A stretch of DNA of 64,000 nucleotides from Thioalkalivibrio sp. HK1 (GCA_000583135.1 JFBG01000023.1:1-64000), one strand, 5' to 3'; counted from the first letter of the stretch, positions 48,059-58,553 are shown. Notes: a model not told the origin generated them from the sequence alone. Numbers and translations are program-made.

Positions 48059-48643
48059 GTGGAAGACTATGTGGCCGGGGTCGACGAGGCGGGACGAGGT
48101 CCGCTCGCAGGCCCGGTCTATGCCGCCGCCGTGATCCTCGATCCGCAAGTGCCCATCCCCGGCATCGACGATTCCAAGCGCCTTTCCCCTGCGCGCCGAG
48201 AGGCGATGGAAAAAGCCATCCATCGCCATGCCCTCTCCTTTGCCGTGGCTCGGATCGACGCTGCGGAGATCGATCGAATCAACATCCTGCAAGCGACGAT
48301 GAAGGCGATGCGCGAGGCCCTGTTGGCGCTCGATCCGCCTCCGCACAGAGCGCTCATCGACGGCAATCGATGTCCGCAGCCGCTGCCCTTTCCGGCACGG
48401 GCGATCATCGGCGGCGATGGCATCGAAGCGGCGATCGGGGCGGCCTCGATCCTTGCCAAGGTCGCCCGCGATCGCGCGATGATCGATCTGGATCGCCGCT
48501 ACCCCCGATACGGCTTCGCCCGCCATAAGGGTTATGGAACGCGGGCTCATCTCGAAGCCCTGCGCTCTTTCGGTCCCTCGCCTGCGCACCGCCGCAGTTT
48601 CGCTCCGGTGCGCATCGCCGCCGCCGACCGCACTCTTCGGTAA
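48059..48643 (+). CDS. rnhB: Ribonuclease HII
   Basis: RNase HII cuts RNA-DNA hybrids and excises ribonucleotides from DNA. The 194-residue product has [20 protein letters not shown] with the catalytic Asp-Glu pair, DDSKRLS, ALIDGN with another catalytic Asp, and [22 protein letters not shown] is the C-terminal basic signature. GTG 48059, just before [11 protein letters not shown], is the likely start; a GAGAAAGAG stretch lies upstream. It sits 32 bp after lpxB and before dnaE. Confidence 0.95.
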   Translation: MEDYVAGVDEAGRGPLAGPVYAAAVILDPQVPIPGIDDSKRLSPARREAMEKAIHRHALSFAVARIDAAEIDRINILQATMKAMREALLALDPPPHRALIDGNRCPQPLPFPARAIIGGDGIEAAIGAASILAKVARDRAMIDLDRRYPRYGFARHKGYGTRAHLEALRSFGPSPAHRRSFAPVRIAAADRTLR

Positions 48644-48725
48644 AATCCGTCTCGGATCGAGCGATCGGCGGCGGTCGGCGATCCAATCGTCGCTTCAACC
48701 CTTGGCCTTGTATGGTGGAAGATGC

Positions 48726-51700
48726 ATGAACGCTTTGCTCGAAGAGTCGGCGGAATCGGCGATATCGGGTCTCGCTTCGGACTCGATCCCCTCGATGGCC
48801 GACGAAGATGACACCAAGACGATGCCGGATCCCGTTGCGCAGTCCGCTCCCTTCGTGCACCTGCATTTACATTCGGAATATTCCTTGGTCGATGGGGTCA
48901 CCCGCATTCGCCCGCTGATCGAGCGGGTCAAGGAACAGCGCTTCCCGGCCGTTGCCATTACCGACCATGCCAATCTCTTTTGCATGGTGCGCTTTTATGG
49001 CCGCGCGATCGCTGCGGGCATCAAGCCGATCATCGGCGTCGACTTGCCCATCGCTCCGATCTCGGCTACCGATCCCGTTGGAACGATGCTTTTGTTGGCG
49101 ATGGGAGATCGAGGCTATCGGCAGCTGACCCGTCTGTTGACCCGTTTTTACTCGGACGATCGCTCCGCTTCCAATCCGGCGGCGCAGCGAGCGTGGTTCG
49201 ACGACGGGGTCAGCGATCTCATCGCCATTTCTCCCGGCCCCGACGGCGATGTGGGGCAGGCGCTGCTGCATGGCAATATGGATCGGGCCATGCGTCGGAC
49301 GGAGCAGTGGGCGAAGATCTTCGAAGATCGTTTTTATCTTTCGGTGCAGCGCACCGGGCGGGAGCCGGACGAGCCTTGTTTGGAGGCGAGTTTGGACTTG
49401 GCGAGCGAATTCTCCTTGCCGATCGTCGCCTCGAACGATGTGCGTTTTTTGCATCGGGAGGATTTCAAGGCTCACGAAACGAGGGTGTGTATCCGAGAGA
49501 GCCGAATCATCGCCGACCCCAGACGGCCGAGACGTTATAGCTCCGAGCAATATCTCAAATCGGCCGATGAGATGGTCGAACTCTTCGCCGACCTTCCCGA
49601 GGCCATCGAAAACAGCGTCGAGATCGCCCGCCGCTGCACCTTGCGCGTTTCTCTGGGCGGGGCTTATCTGCCCGAATTCCCGATCCCCGATGGCTATGCC
49701 CTCGATGATTGGTTCGCCGAACGGGTGGAAGAGGGATTGAAGCGACGATTGAGCGTTCCTTGCAATGGCGCTCCGCCGGTGGCCGAAGACGATCGAGCAC
49801 CCTACCGGCAGCGGATCGAAACCGAACTCGAAGTGATCCGACGCATGGGCTATGCGGGCTATTTTCTGATCGTGGCCGATTTCATCCGCTGGGCGAAAGA
49901 GCAGGGGATCCCGGTGGGTCCGGGGCGCGGCTCCGGCGTCGGCTCGCTGGTCGCATACTCTTTGGGTATCGTCGATCTCGATCCCTTGTACTACGACTTG
50001 CTCTTCGAACGCTTCCTCAATACCGAACGCATCTCCTTGCCGGATTTCGATGTCGATTTTTGCATGCAAGGACGCGATCGGGTGATCGAGTATGTATCGG
50101 AGCGCTACACCCCGGATCATGTCTCCCAGATCATCACCTTCGGCACCATGGCCGCCAAAGCGGTGGTGCGCGATGTGGGTCGGGTGCTCGGCCATCCTTA
50201 CGGCTTCGTGGATCAGATCGCCAAGCTGATTCCGGCGGATCTGGGCATGACCTTGGAGCGGGCGATCGGCGAGGAGCCGCTCAAAGAACGCTACGCTGCG
50301 GACGAGGAGGTGCGCATGATCATCGACCTCGCCCGCAAACTCGAGGGCGTCGCCCGCAATGCCGGGCGGCATGCCGGAGGGGTGGTGATCGCTCCTCGCC
50401 CGTTGAACGAGTTCACCGCGCTTTATCGGGAGCCGGGCTCGGATAGCGCGGTGACCCAATTCGACAAGGACGATATCGAGTCCATCGGATTGGTCAAGTT
50501 CGATTTTCTGGGCCTTAGAACCCTGACCATCATCGACTGGACCGTCGAAGCCGTCAATCGACAACGGCAAGCGGCGGGAGAGCCCACTCTGGATATCGGC
50601 TCTTTGCCCATGGACGATGCCGGGGTCTACAAACTGGTCCAACGCGGCCAAACCACCGCCGTCTTCCAGCTCGAATCCCGCGGCATGAAAGAGCTTGTGC
50701 GCCGATTGCGCCCCGATTGCTTCGACGACCTCGTGGCCCTCGTGGCTCTGTTCCGCCCCGGTCCCTTGCAATCGGGCATGGTGGAGGATTTCATCAAGCG
50801 CAAGCACGGGATCACCCAAGTCGAATACCCGCATCCGGCGGTGGAGCCGATCCTCAAACCCACCTACGGGGTGATCCTCTATCAGGAGCAGGTGATGCAG
50901 ATCGCCCAGGTTCTTGCGGGCTATTCCCCCGGGGGCGCCGATATCCTGCGCAGCGCGATGGGCAAGAAAAAGCCCGAGGAGATGGAAAAGCAGCGCGGTA
51001 TCTTCATGCAAGGGTCGAAAGAAAGGAAGATCGACGGGAAAACGGCCCGCAATATCTTCGACCTGATGGAAAAATTCGCGGGCTACGGCTTCAATAAATC
51101 CCATTCGGTGGCTTATGCCTTGCTGTCTTTTCGCACCGCTTGGCTCAAAGCGCACCACCCGGCGGCGTTCATGGCCGCGGTGCTCTCGGCGGATATGGAC
51201 AATACCGACAAGGTGGTCGATCTGATCCGGGAATGCGAGGCATTGGGGCTCGATATCCTTCCCCCGGCGATCAACGAATGCCTCTGCCGCTTCAGCGCCG
51301 CCGACGATCGCACCATCCGCTACGGATTGGGGGCGATCAAAGGGGTAGGGGAGTGGGCCATCGAGGGGGTCATCGCCGAGCGGGAAGAAAACGGTCCCTT
51401 TTCGGATCTTTTCGATCTGGTTCGGCGCACGGATCAAAAGCGGGTCAATCGGCGAGTGCTCGATTCGCTGATCCGGGCCGGGGCTCTCGACGATCTCGGT
51501 CCCCAAGCCCCCACCGTCTCGAATCGGGGTGTGGTTCGGGCCACGCTCTCGCAAAGCCTGACCGATGCCATGCAGGCCGCAGAGCAAATCTCGCGCAATC
51601 GATCGAAAGGTCAGGATGATTTCTTCGGCGGGGATCTTGCAGGCGAGGAGATCCGCAGTCGTTTCGTCACCGGCCATGAGTGGTCGAAAGAGGATATTCT

Positions 51701-52334
51701 CGACGGGGAAAAAGAGAGCCTCGGCCATTATCTGAGCGGTCATCCCATCGATCGATACGAGAGCGATCTGGCGGTGATCGCTCCCGTCGAAATAAAACAT
51801 TTGAAGCCGAGCGAGGATTCTCGCACCATCGTCGGATTGGTGACCGGGGTGCGAACCCACAATACCCGTCGAGGACGAATGGCCGTCGCCACCGTCGAGG
51901 ATCGAAGCGGTCGGGTCGAGGTTCGGTTATTCTCGGAAATCTTCGAGCGCTACCGAGAACGGATCGCAAAGGATCGTTTGGTGGTCATCGACGGCGAGAT
52001 CGAGGACGACTCCTATACCCAAGGGTGTTCGGTGGTGGCCGCTCGGGTGCGCGATATCGTGAGCGTGCGCGAAGATCGGGCGAGCCATATCCTGATCGAT
52101 CTCGATGATTCCCAGGTCGAAAAGGCGGTGGGGGCCTTGAAAGAGACGATCGAGCCTTGGCGGCGGGGGAGCACCCGCATTCATATCCGCTATCAAAGCC
52201 TCGACCTGAAGGTGGATTTACCCTTGGGCGATTCATGGCTGGTGCGACCGGTGGAAGATCTGCTCGCCGGGTTGCGCAGCGTGTCGGGTGTCAATCGAGT
52301 GCATGTGGTGTACCCGACGGGCAGCGCCTCCTAG
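48726..52334 (+). CDS. dnaE: DNA polymerase III subunit alpha
   Basis: DnaE is the replicative polymerase. The 1202-residue product has the N-terminal PHP domain (HLHLHSEYSLVDG near residue 45), then the type III polymerase palm with GPGRGSGVGSLVAYSLGI and PDFDVDFCMQGR carrying catalytic aspartates. NAGRHAGGVVIAP, ALFRPGPLQSGMV and GYGFNKSHSVAYAL are also present. An OB-fold (VGLVTGVRTHNTRRGRMAV) and a C-terminal beta/tau-binding region complete it. ATG 48726 adds about 40 variable residues before the PHP domain; ATG at MADEDD is an alternative. Confidence 0.97.
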   Translation: MNALLEESAESAISGLASDSIPSMADEDDTKTMPDPVAQSAPFVHLHLHSEYSLVDGVTRIRPLIERVKEQRFPAVAITDHANLFCMVRFYGRAIAAGIKPIIGVDLPIAPISATDPVGTMLLLAMGDRGYRQLTRLLTRFYSDDRSASNPAAQRAWFDDGVSDLIAISPGPDGDVGQALLHGNMDRAMRRTEQWAKIFEDRFYLSVQRTGREPDEPCLEASLDLASEFSLPIVASNDVRFLHREDFKAHETRVCIRESRIIADPRRPRRYSSEQYLKSADEMVELFADLPEAIENSVEIARRCTLRVSLGGAYLPEFPIPDGYALDDWFAERVEEGLKRRLSVPCNGAPPVAEDDRAPYRQRIETELEVIRRMGYAGYFLIVADFIRWAKEQGIPVGPGRGSGVGSLVAYSLGIVDLDPLYYDLLFERFLNTERISLPDFDVDFCMQGRDRVIEYVSERYTPDHVSQIITFGTMAAKAVVRDVGRVLGHPYGFVDQIAKLIPADLGMTLERAIGEEPLKERYAADEEVRMIIDLARKLEGVARNAGRHAGGVVIAPRPLNEFTALYREPGSDSAVTQFDKDDIESIGLVKFDFLGLRTLTIIDWTVEAVNRQRQAAGEPTLDIGSLPMDDAGVYKLVQRGQTTAVFQLESRGMKELVRRLRPDCFDDLVALVALFRPGPLQSGMVEDFIKRKHGITQVEYPHPAVEPILKPTYGVILYQEQVMQIAQVLAGYSPGGADILRSAMGKKKPEEMEKQRGIFMQGSKERKIDGKTARNIFDLMEKFAGYGFNKSHSVAYALLSFRTAWLKAHHPAAFMAAVLSADMDNTDKVVDLIRECEALGLDILPPAINECLCRFSAADDRTIRYGLGAIKGVGEWAIEGVIAEREENGPFSDLFDLVRRTDQKRVNRRVLDSLIRAGALDDLGPQAPTVSNRGVVRATLSQSLTDAMQAAEQISRNRSKGQDDFFGGDLAGEEIRSRFVTGHEWSKEDILDGEKESLGHYLSGHPIDRYESDLAVIAPVEIKHLKPSEDSRTIVGLVTGVRTHNTRRGRMAVATVEDRSGRVEVRLFSEIFERYRERIAKDRLVVIDGEIEDDSYTQGCSVVAARVRDIVSVREDRASHILIDLDDSQVEKAVGALKETIEPWRRGSTRIHIRYQSLDLKVDLPLGDSWLVRPVEDLLAGLRSVSGVNRVHVVYPTGSAS

Positions 52335-52474
52335 GGCCGATCTCCAAGGCATCTTGGCATTGCGTGCACGATATGGGCGGCGCCGCTCGCCGAGCGTGGA
52401 TCGGGTCGTTTTTCCAACGAGCCCTTCGAAGACCGCTCCCGTCCGCCATCTATCGGGTTTGATATGGAGAAGTC

Positions 52475-53431
52475 GTGAATTTCATCGATTTTGAAAGACC
52501 GATCGCCGAACTTCAGGCCAAGATCGAAGAACTTCGTCTGATCGAGGGGGATTCCTCGATCAACATCGGCGATGAGATCGAGCGGCTGCGCTCGAAGAGC
52601 GAGGATCTGACGCGTTCGATCTTCAGCAAGCTCACACCGTGGCAGGTATCGAAGATCGCCCGCCACCCGCAGCGCCCTTATACCCTTGACTATATCGAGC
52701 GCATCCTCACCGGCTTCGTGGAGCTGCACGGCGATCGTCAATTCGCCGACGATGCGGCGATCGTCGGCGGAATCGGGCGTCTGTCGGGACGCGCGGTGAT
52801 GGTGGTCGGACACCAAAAGGGTCGGACCACCAAGGAAAATATCCATCGCAGCTTCGGCATGCCGCGCCCCGAGGGCTATCGCAAGGCCCTGCGTCTTTTT
52901 CAGATAGCCGAGCGTTTTCGCTTGCCGGTGATCACCTTAATCGATACCCCCGGGGCTTGGCCGGGGATCGGGGCCGAGGAGCGCGGCCAAGCCGAGGCGA
53001 TCGCCCGCAACCTCTATGCCATGACCGCCTTGGAAACGCCGGTGATTTGCACGGTCATCGGAGAAGGGGGGTCCGGCGGGGCTTTGGCCATCGGCGTCGC
53101 CGATTGCGTGATCATGCTGCAATACAGCACCTATTCCGTGATCTCCCCCGAGGGTTGCGCATCGATCCTATGGAAAAAATCGGAGCGGGCCCCCGATGCG
53201 GCGCAAGCGATGGGGATCACCTCGGATCGCATTCACGCATTGGGCTTGGTGGATCGGATCGTCAAGGAGCCGCTCGGCGGGGCGCATCGCGATCCGGATA
53301 CGATGGCGCGATCTTTACGCAACGTCATCGTCGACGAACTCGAAAGGCTCGATGCGATGGACGGTACTTTTCTTCGCGCTCGGCGCTACGATCGATTGAT
53401 GCGCTACGGTCGCTTCAAGGAAAGGGAATGA
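52475..53431 (+). CDS. accA: Acetyl-CoA carboxylase carboxyltransferase subunit alpha
   Basis: AccA pairs with AccD in malonyl-CoA formation. The 318-residue product begins [19 protein letters not shown]. It contains [56 protein letters not shown] and [15 protein letters not shown]. The start is GTG 52475 with TGGAGAAG upstream. It follows dnaE by 140 bp, the classic order. The TGA stop overlaps the ppsR ATG. Confidence 0.97.
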   Translation: MNFIDFERPIAELQAKIEELRLIEGDSSINIGDEIERLRSKSEDLTRSIFSKLTPWQVSKIARHPQRPYTLDYIERILTGFVELHGDRQFADDAAIVGGIGRLSGRAVMVVGHQKGRTTKENIHRSFGMPRPEGYRKALRLFQIAERFRLPVITLIDTPGAWPGIGAEERGQAEAIARNLYAMTALETPVICTVIGEGGSGGALAIGVADCVIMLQYSTYSVISPEGCASILWKKSERAPDAAQAMGITSDRIHALGLVDRIVKEPLGGAHRDPDTMARSLRNVIVDELERLDAMDGTFLRARRYDRLMRYGRFKERE

Positions 53432-54312
53432 ACGAGCCGAGTCCTTCTCCGGATCGGGAGATGCAAGGAACGACCGATGCGGATCGAGTACCCGGACGCC
53501 GACGGGTCTTTTTCGTCTCCGACAGCACCGGAATCACCGCCGGCACCTTGGGCAATGCGCTTTTGAGTCAGTTCGAGCATGTCGATTTCATCATGGTGAC
53601 CATTCCCTTCATCACCGATGCCTCGCAAGCGGTCAGTGCCGTCGGGCGTATCGATGCCGCGGCCAAAGAGGACGCGCAACGACCGATCGTTTTCAGCACG
53701 CTGGCCGACTCCAAACTGCACGAGATCATCGCCCGGAGCCGGGCCTTGGTCTTCGATCTCTTTCGCACCTTCATCGGAGCGTTGGAACAAGAGCTGCACT
53801 CCGACCCCAGCCGGGCGGCGGGGCGTTTCCATACCGTATCCAATCGCGCCTACTACGAGGGTCGGATCGGGGCGGTGGAGTTCGCCCTTGCGCACGATGA
53901 CGGCGCCGGGGTTCGCAGCTACCACGAAGCCCAGATCATCCTGATCGGGGTCTCTCGCTCGGGCAAGACCCCGACCAGCGTCTACCTTGCGATGCAGTTC
54001 GGGATCAAAGCCGCCAACTATCCGTTGACCGAGGAGATTCTTTCCACGGGGGCCGACCTGCCATCCTTCTTGTTGGATCACCGATCGAGGCTCTTCGGCT
54101 TGACCATCCATCCCGAGCGATTGAGCGGCATTCGAACCGAACGCCGACCCAATACCATCTATGCCTCCTTCGCCCGCTGTCGCAGCGAGGTGCGAGAGGC
54201 TCAGGCGCTTTACGAGCGCCATCGCATTCCCTTCTTGGATACCAGTGCGGCTTCCGTGGAGGAGATTGCATCCAAGGCCATGAAATGTATGGGCCTTGGT
54301 CATCATGCATGA
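53428..54312 (+). CDS. ppsR: Phosphoenolpyruvate synthase regulatory protein (bifunctional kinase/pyrophosphorylase)
   Basis: PpsR uses ADP to inactivate and phosphate to reactivate phosphoenolpyruvate synthase. The 294-residue product has [21 protein letters not shown], then [20 protein letters not shown], the P-loop [15 protein letters not shown], and NYPLTEEIL. The length fits the family with about 20 extra N-terminal residues. The ATG overlaps the accA stop (ATGA). The TGA stop (54310-54312) lies inside the first unit of an 11-bp tandem repeat, so the array has grown right at the gene end. Confidence 0.94.
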   Translation: MNEPSPSPDREMQGTTDADRVPGRRRVFFVSDSTGITAGTLGNALLSQFEHVDFIMVTIPFITDASQAVSAVGRIDAAAKEDAQRPIVFSTLADSKLHEIIARSRALVFDLFRTFIGALEQELHSDPSRAAGRFHTVSNRAYYEGRIGAVEFALAHDDGAGVRSYHEAQIILIGVSRSGKTPTSVYLAMQFGIKAANYPLTEEILSTGADLPSFLLDHRSRLFGLTIHPERLSGIRTERRPNTIYASFARCRSEVREAQALYERHRIPFLDTSAASVEEIASKAMKCMGLGHHA

Positions 54313-54423
54313 TTTGGGCATGATTTGGGCATGATTTGGGCATGACTTGGGCATGACTTGGGCATGACTTGGGCATGAATCGGGCATGAATCGGGCATGA
54401 ATCGGGCATGAATCGGGCATGAG
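54308..54423. repeat. 11-bp tandem repeat array, ten units in three sequence blocks
   Basis: Ten head-to-tail 11-bp units run from 54308 to 54417, followed by a partial CATGAG. Three CATGATTTGGG (54308-54340) are followed by three CATGACTTGGG (54341-54373) and four CATGAATCGGG (54374-54417). CATG and GGG are constant; only the middle changes, and identical variants are adjacent. The period matches about one helical turn, so every CATG would face the same side of the DNA. It is not a multiple of three. The unit lacks stops on the minus strand, which makes a spurious open frame there. Confidence 0.95.
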
Positions 54424-54585
54424 ATCGCCGATGGCAGTCCTTGGGTTTTTCGACTCCCTGCGCAAAAAACCTCGCATCGACGCCTTGCCCCACCACCCCA
54501 CTTGAGCGATCTTCGAAGTGACCAAGAAATCAGCGGATCAAGCCCGCCTCGGCACCATTGATCGCCCCTCGATTGGGTATCCTCG

Positions 54586-56034
54586 TTGACCGCCACCGAC
54601 GATCCGAATGACTCTTCCATCGGTGTCGGTGAATCTTGGGGTCTGCAAGGCTTCGTCGATTCCTTCCCCCGATCCGCCCGCTTCGTCGTCGCCTACAGCG
54701 GCGGGCCGGATTCCTTGGCCTTGCTCCACGCATTTTCGAATCCGGCATTTTCGAACCTGCCCGCTTCTTCGATGCGGCTGCATGCCCTGCATGTCGATCA
54801 TCGCTTGCATCCGGATTCCGGCGCATGGGCACTCCATTGCGAGGAGATCTGTCGGCGTTTGGGGGTGGGGTTCACGACGCTCGTCGTCGATGATGCGCCG
54901 GATCCGAAGAGCGGCCAATCCTCTCGCAAAGATAACGAGGCGGCGGCAAGGCAAGCGCGCTACGCCCTGTTCGAGTCCTTTATCGATACCGATGATGTGC
55001 TGTGCACCGCCCATAGCGAGGACGATCAGGCCGAGACCCTCTTGATCAATCTCTTTCGCGGGAGCGGAGCCCAAGGACTTGGCGCCATCCCGGCGCTTCG
55101 TCCGCTAGGAGCGGGGCAGGTGGCAAGACCGCTGCTTTCGATCCCCCGCCAGGCGTTGCGCGCCTACGCCAAGAGCACCGGTTTTGCGACGATCGACGAT
55201 CCGGCCAACGACGATCGGCGTTTCGTTCGCGCCCTTTTGCGGCATCGAGCGATACCGGAGATTTCCCGGCGCTGGCCCAATATCCACCAATCATTGGCGC
55301 GCACCGCAAGACTCGTTCGAGAATCCGTTTCGCTCAACGAGGCATTGGCGCGGATCGATCTCGAAGCCGCCGGGGTCGATCATGAAAAGAGCGTTGCCCT
55401 TCGAACCCTCGATACGAGCGCTTTGGTCGATCTCGAACCTGCGCGAAAGCGCAATGCCATCGCTTTTTGGCTGCGTCGCAACGGTATCGCCCCCCCTTCG
55501 GCTCGCCGAATGGAGGAGATCGCCGGACCCGTGCTCGATGCGCGGTCGGATGCATCTCCTTGCGTACGGCTGGGACAATGGGATCTGCGGCGCTATCGAA
55601 GCGGGCTCTGGCTCGTCTCCCACCACCGCCCTCAGGTTCTCGACTGCGGTCCCCATCCATGGACGATCCCCGATCCCCTCGTCTTCCCCCACGGGGTTTT
55701 AAATGCGCTCGAAGCGCCCCCGATATCGCCATCTGCGTCTTCATCCACGGGGGGATACCCACCTCAAGCCTTCCCCCTCATCGATGCGGACGTGGTTCGA
55801 GGATCGATCGAAGTGCATTTTCGTCAATCGCCCTGCGTTCTAAAGGGGCATCGTTCCGCATCGCTCAAAAAGCGCTTTCAGCGACTTCGCATCCCGCCGT
55901 GGGAGAGAGATCGAATTCCCTTGATCCACATCGACGGGGCGCTGGCCGCGATCGGAGGGGATTGGGTCGATCCGTATTTCGCCCCGCCATCCGGAGCGAA
56001 AGGACTGCGCATCGTTTGGGAACCGCTTGGTTGA
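54586..56034 (+). CDS. tilS: tRNA(Ile)-lysidine synthetase
   Basis: TilS modifies cytidine 34 of tRNA-Ile(CAU) to lysidine, which changes both codon and amino acid identity. The PP-loop VAYSGGPDSLALLHAF is near residue 40. ALHVDHRLHPDSGAW and CTAHSEDDQAETLLINLFRGSGAQG follow. The C-terminal domains are present but have inserted low-complexity stretches, for example around residues 375-395. The start is uncertain: TTG 54586 gives 482 residues with no clear ribosome site. It follows the repeat array and is the usual neighbour after accA. Confidence 0.94.
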   Translation: MTATDDPNDSSIGVGESWGLQGFVDSFPRSARFVVAYSGGPDSLALLHAFSNPAFSNLPASSMRLHALHVDHRLHPDSGAWALHCEEICRRLGVGFTTLVVDDAPDPKSGQSSRKDNEAAARQARYALFESFIDTDDVLCTAHSEDDQAETLLINLFRGSGAQGLGAIPALRPLGAGQVARPLLSIPRQALRAYAKSTGFATIDDPANDDRRFVRALLRHRAIPEISRRWPNIHQSLARTARLVRESVSLNEALARIDLEAAGVDHEKSVALRTLDTSALVDLEPARKRNAIAFWLRRNGIAPPSARRMEEIAGPVLDARSDASPCVRLGQWDLRRYRSGLWLVSHHRPQVLDCGPHPWTIPDPLVFPHGVLNALEAPPISPSASSSTGGYPPQAFPLIDADVVRGSIEVHFRQSPCVLKGHRSASLKKRFQRLRIPPWERDRIPLIHIDGALAAIGGDWVDPYFAPPSGAKGLRIVWEPLG

Positions 56035-56263
56035 AAAGTCTCCTTGGTTGCGAACCCACCGCATGCCAATCCCGATCGATCCTTCATCGGAGAATCGTAA
56101 GGAAAAATCTTTTCCTCGAAGGCGCACCGAGGCAAAGCCGAATCATCGAAAAAGACCCTCCGGCCCCGAGATTGAAGATGAGGATATAGAATTCCCGAAT
56201 TCGTTTTCCTCCATCGCCCCCCCCGCGTCCCTGTCATTGCTTCTTCGATCGGTCCATCGCCCC

Positions 56264-57682
56264 ATGCAGCAACGTATCTCCTATCACACCTTCGGCTGTC
56301 GGCTCAATCAATACGATACCGAGGCGATTCGCACCCTGTTGGGCAACGAGTACGAGACGGCAAAGGAGGGCGAAGAGGCCCAAATCCACCTCGTCAACAC
56401 TTGTAGCGTCACCGCCCGCGCCGACGCCACGGCGCGCAAGGCGATCGCGCGCATCCATCGCGAGTCCCCCGCAGCGAAGATCGTGGTCACCGGATGCTAT
56501 GCGCAGCGGGCGCCGGAAGAGCTCGCAGCCTTGCCCGGGGTATCGCTGGTCGTCGGCGCCGCGGATCGCGCCCGCATCAAAGCCTTGGTGGATCGATTGG
56601 ACAATGCCCCCGGAGCGCTTCCCAACTCGCCGTTGATCGCAGTCTCCCCGATATGGACGGCGAAGAGCTTCCTCGAGGTCTCGATCACCGAAATGACCGA
56701 GCACTCCCGGGCTTTCGTCAAAGTGCAAGAGGGCTGTAACGAGGCTTGTACTTTTTGCATCGTCCCTCAAACCCGCGGCCCCTCGAGAAGCCGTCCCTTC
56801 GAGGGCGTTATCGAGCAAGTTCGCGCTCTGGTGGGTAGCGGCTATTGCGAAGTGGTTCTCACCGGGGTGCACTTGGGCGATTACGGTCTCGACCTGCCTG
56901 ATCGCCGTCGCCTCCTTCCCGATCTGATCGAGTCCATCTTGGCCCTCGACGGAATCGAGCGATTCCGGTTGAGCTCCATCGAACCGGCCTCGATCAGCGA
57001 CGATATCATCGAGTTGATGGCCTCGTCCCCGGTCTTCGCCCGCCACTTTCATATTCCCTTTCAAAGCGGCAGCGACAGCGTGCTCGAGCGGATGAAGAGA
57101 AGGTACAAGGCCAAGGAATTCGACGATCTGATCCGACGAATCAGCGAAAGGATCCCCGATTGCGGGATCGGCACCGACGTGATCTGCGGCTTCCCCGGCG
57201 AAAGCGATGACGATTTTCTTCGCACCTTCGACTATGTACAGACATTGCCGATCACCTACGTGCACGCCTTCACCTATTCCACCCGCCCCGGCTCGCAAGC
57301 CGAGCATTTCGGCGATCAAGTCCCGGGGGATATCCGCAAACGCCGCACTCGGGCACTCAAAAAACTCTCGTCGGATAAAAACCGCCGATTCGCCGAGCGC
57401 CACCTACAAAGGACACTGGATGTACTGATAGAACCCACCCGCCGGGGAGGGATGATCAAGCAAAGCGGGTGGAGCGATAACTACCTCAAAGTCGAGATCG
57501 AAAACGAATCGACCGAATCATCGCAACTCGATTCGCAAATCAACAAAGATCGAGGGCACTCGAAGATCCAATCCATTCGGATCACTTCTTTGAACGCGGA
57601 CGGCACCCTCAAAGGAATACCGATCGATAGCGGCATCAATAGCAAGCCCGAGACCCCGATCCATTCAAAATCACTGCGATAA
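56264..57682 (+). CDS. mtaB: tRNA N6-threonylcarbamoyladenosine methylthiotransferase
   Basis: MtaB is a radical-SAM enzyme that adds a methylthio group to t6A37 of tRNA. The 472-residue product starts MQQRISYHTFGCRLNQYDTE. An N-terminal UPF0004 domain has three cysteines (FGCR, NTCSVT, GCYAQR). The radical SAM site is CNEACTFC in EGCNEACTFCIVPQTRG, and a TRAM-like C-terminal region is present. The last 60 or so residues are longer than usual and polar. ATG 56264 is the family start; the open frame upstream is not conserved. Confidence 0.93.
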   Translation: MQQRISYHTFGCRLNQYDTEAIRTLLGNEYETAKEGEEAQIHLVNTCSVTARADATARKAIARIHRESPAAKIVVTGCYAQRAPEELAALPGVSLVVGAADRARIKALVDRLDNAPGALPNSPLIAVSPIWTAKSFLEVSITEMTEHSRAFVKVQEGCNEACTFCIVPQTRGPSRSRPFEGVIEQVRALVGSGYCEVVLTGVHLGDYGLDLPDRRRLLPDLIESILALDGIERFRLSSIEPASISDDIIELMASSPVFARHFHIPFQSGSDSVLERMKRRYKAKEFDDLIRRISERIPDCGIGTDVICGFPGESDDDFLRTFDYVQTLPITYVHAFTYSTRPGSQAEHFGDQVPGDIRKRRTRALKKLSSDKNRRFAERHLQRTLDVLIEPTRRGGMIKQSGWSDNYLKVEIENESTESSQLDSQINKDRGHSKIQSIRITSLNADGTLKGIPIDSGINSKPETPIHSKSLR

Positions 57683-57737
57683 TCGAATTCGCCACCATCA
57701 TCTTTTATATCGACCGACCAACGAAAAGTCAATCAAT

Positions 57738-57767
57738 GCCTCTTATCGTGACATTTTGATAAGCGGC
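57738..57767. terminator. Hairpin between convergent mtaB and mug
   Basis: GCC-T-CTTATC (57738-57747) pairs with GATAAG-C-GGC (57758-57767) with one mismatch. The loop is GTGACATTTT. It lies about 55 bp after mtaB and about 150 bp from the mug stop, in the gap between convergent genes. No T-run is adjacent, so it is only a candidate two-way terminator. Confidence 0.4.
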
Positions 57768-57919
57768 ACGATATAGATTCAAAATTCCCCACCAAGGCAT
57801 TTCTTTCCAATGATATATCGCCCGATCATTCAAGAAAAGCGATATGAAAAATCCTTTATATAAAAATCCCATCGCCCATTACCAACCACTTGACCAAAGG
57901 CTTTCTTTGGAAAAGAAAG

Positions 57920-58459
57920 TCAACCGATAGAATCCACCCCCTTGGCATCCCCTCGTCGCCGCTCGAAAGCAACACGATAGAGCCCCGCCAACTCCCGCCA
58001 AGGCTCCTCGCTCCAATAACGCACCGCCCGCCCGCTAGGAGAGGGCAGAACGAAAATTCTCGTTCGACCGATGCAAGTATCTTGCAGCCCGTAATCACAG
58101 CGAGAAACCCTCAAATATTCTTGCGCCGCCCGTTTGCTGGTAAACGCCAAATAATCGGGAGAAAAGCGTCGAATTTTTCCTTCGAGCGCACCGGGATCGA
58201 AAGCCGCAGAATTAAGCGAATGATCCGCCCCATGCTCGGTCTTGTTGAGATCGGTCAACCCGATTCCATAACCCAGCAGTTCGGGATACTCACCCGGAGA
58301 AAGCCGACGCTCGGTAAACCCGACACTATCGAGCACCGCATAAAAACGATTCCCCGGATGCGCATAATAAGCCCGCCGACGATAAGACTCATCGCTCAAA
58401 GCCGTACCGCAAAACACCAATACCAGATTCTCCTCCAATAAATCATCGACAAGCATCAT
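57920..58459 (-). CDS. mug: G/U mismatch-specific DNA glycosylase (Mug/TDG family)
   Basis: The 179-residue protein resembles Mug-type glycosylases that remove uracil or thymine mispaired with guanine. LVFCGTALSDES is the motif I region; in Mug this normally holds an Asn in GxNPG, which is replaced here as in a broad group of family members. YYAHPGNRFYAVLDSVGFT and LLGYGIGLTDLNKTEHGAD are diagnostic. VLPSPSGRAVRYW matches the C-terminal PSPSG motif. It lies 94 bp after the nrdJ C-terminal gene on the same strand and may be co-transcribed. Exact substrate range is uncertain. Confidence 0.85.
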   Translation of the reverse strand: MMLVDDLLEENLVLVFCGTALSDESYRRRAYYAHPGNRFYAVLDSVGFTERRLSPGEYPELLGYGIGLTDLNKTEHGADHSLNSAAFDPGALEGKIRRFSPDYLAFTSKRAAQEYLRVSRCDYGLQDTCIGRTRIFVLPSPSGRAVRYWSEEPWRELAGLYRVAFERRRGDAKGVDSIG

Positions 58460-58553
58460 GGCTGCGATCCGAAAAAATGCTACCGGCTCGCCCGCTTATC
58501 GATCACGAAATTTTTGCGGTATCAATCATACATTTTGGGATCTATCTATCGTA

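Noticed and set aside
48867..51860. Minus-strand frame of nearly 1000 codons opposite dnaE
   Set aside because: Its translation has no family motif, and dnaE on the plus strand is unmistakable. The frame is open because of the palindromic GATCG-type composition.
54308..54423. 11-bp array considered as a CRISPR or origin iteron cluster
   Set aside because: There are no spacers and no replication genes, and the units lack DnaA or Rep-type features. It is recorded only as a tandem repeat.
53404..54525. Minus-strand frame with a peptide repeat around HAQVMPKSCP
   Set aside because: The repeated peptide comes from reading the 11-bp DNA array in 33-bp steps. The frame is antisense to ppsR and has no independent support.
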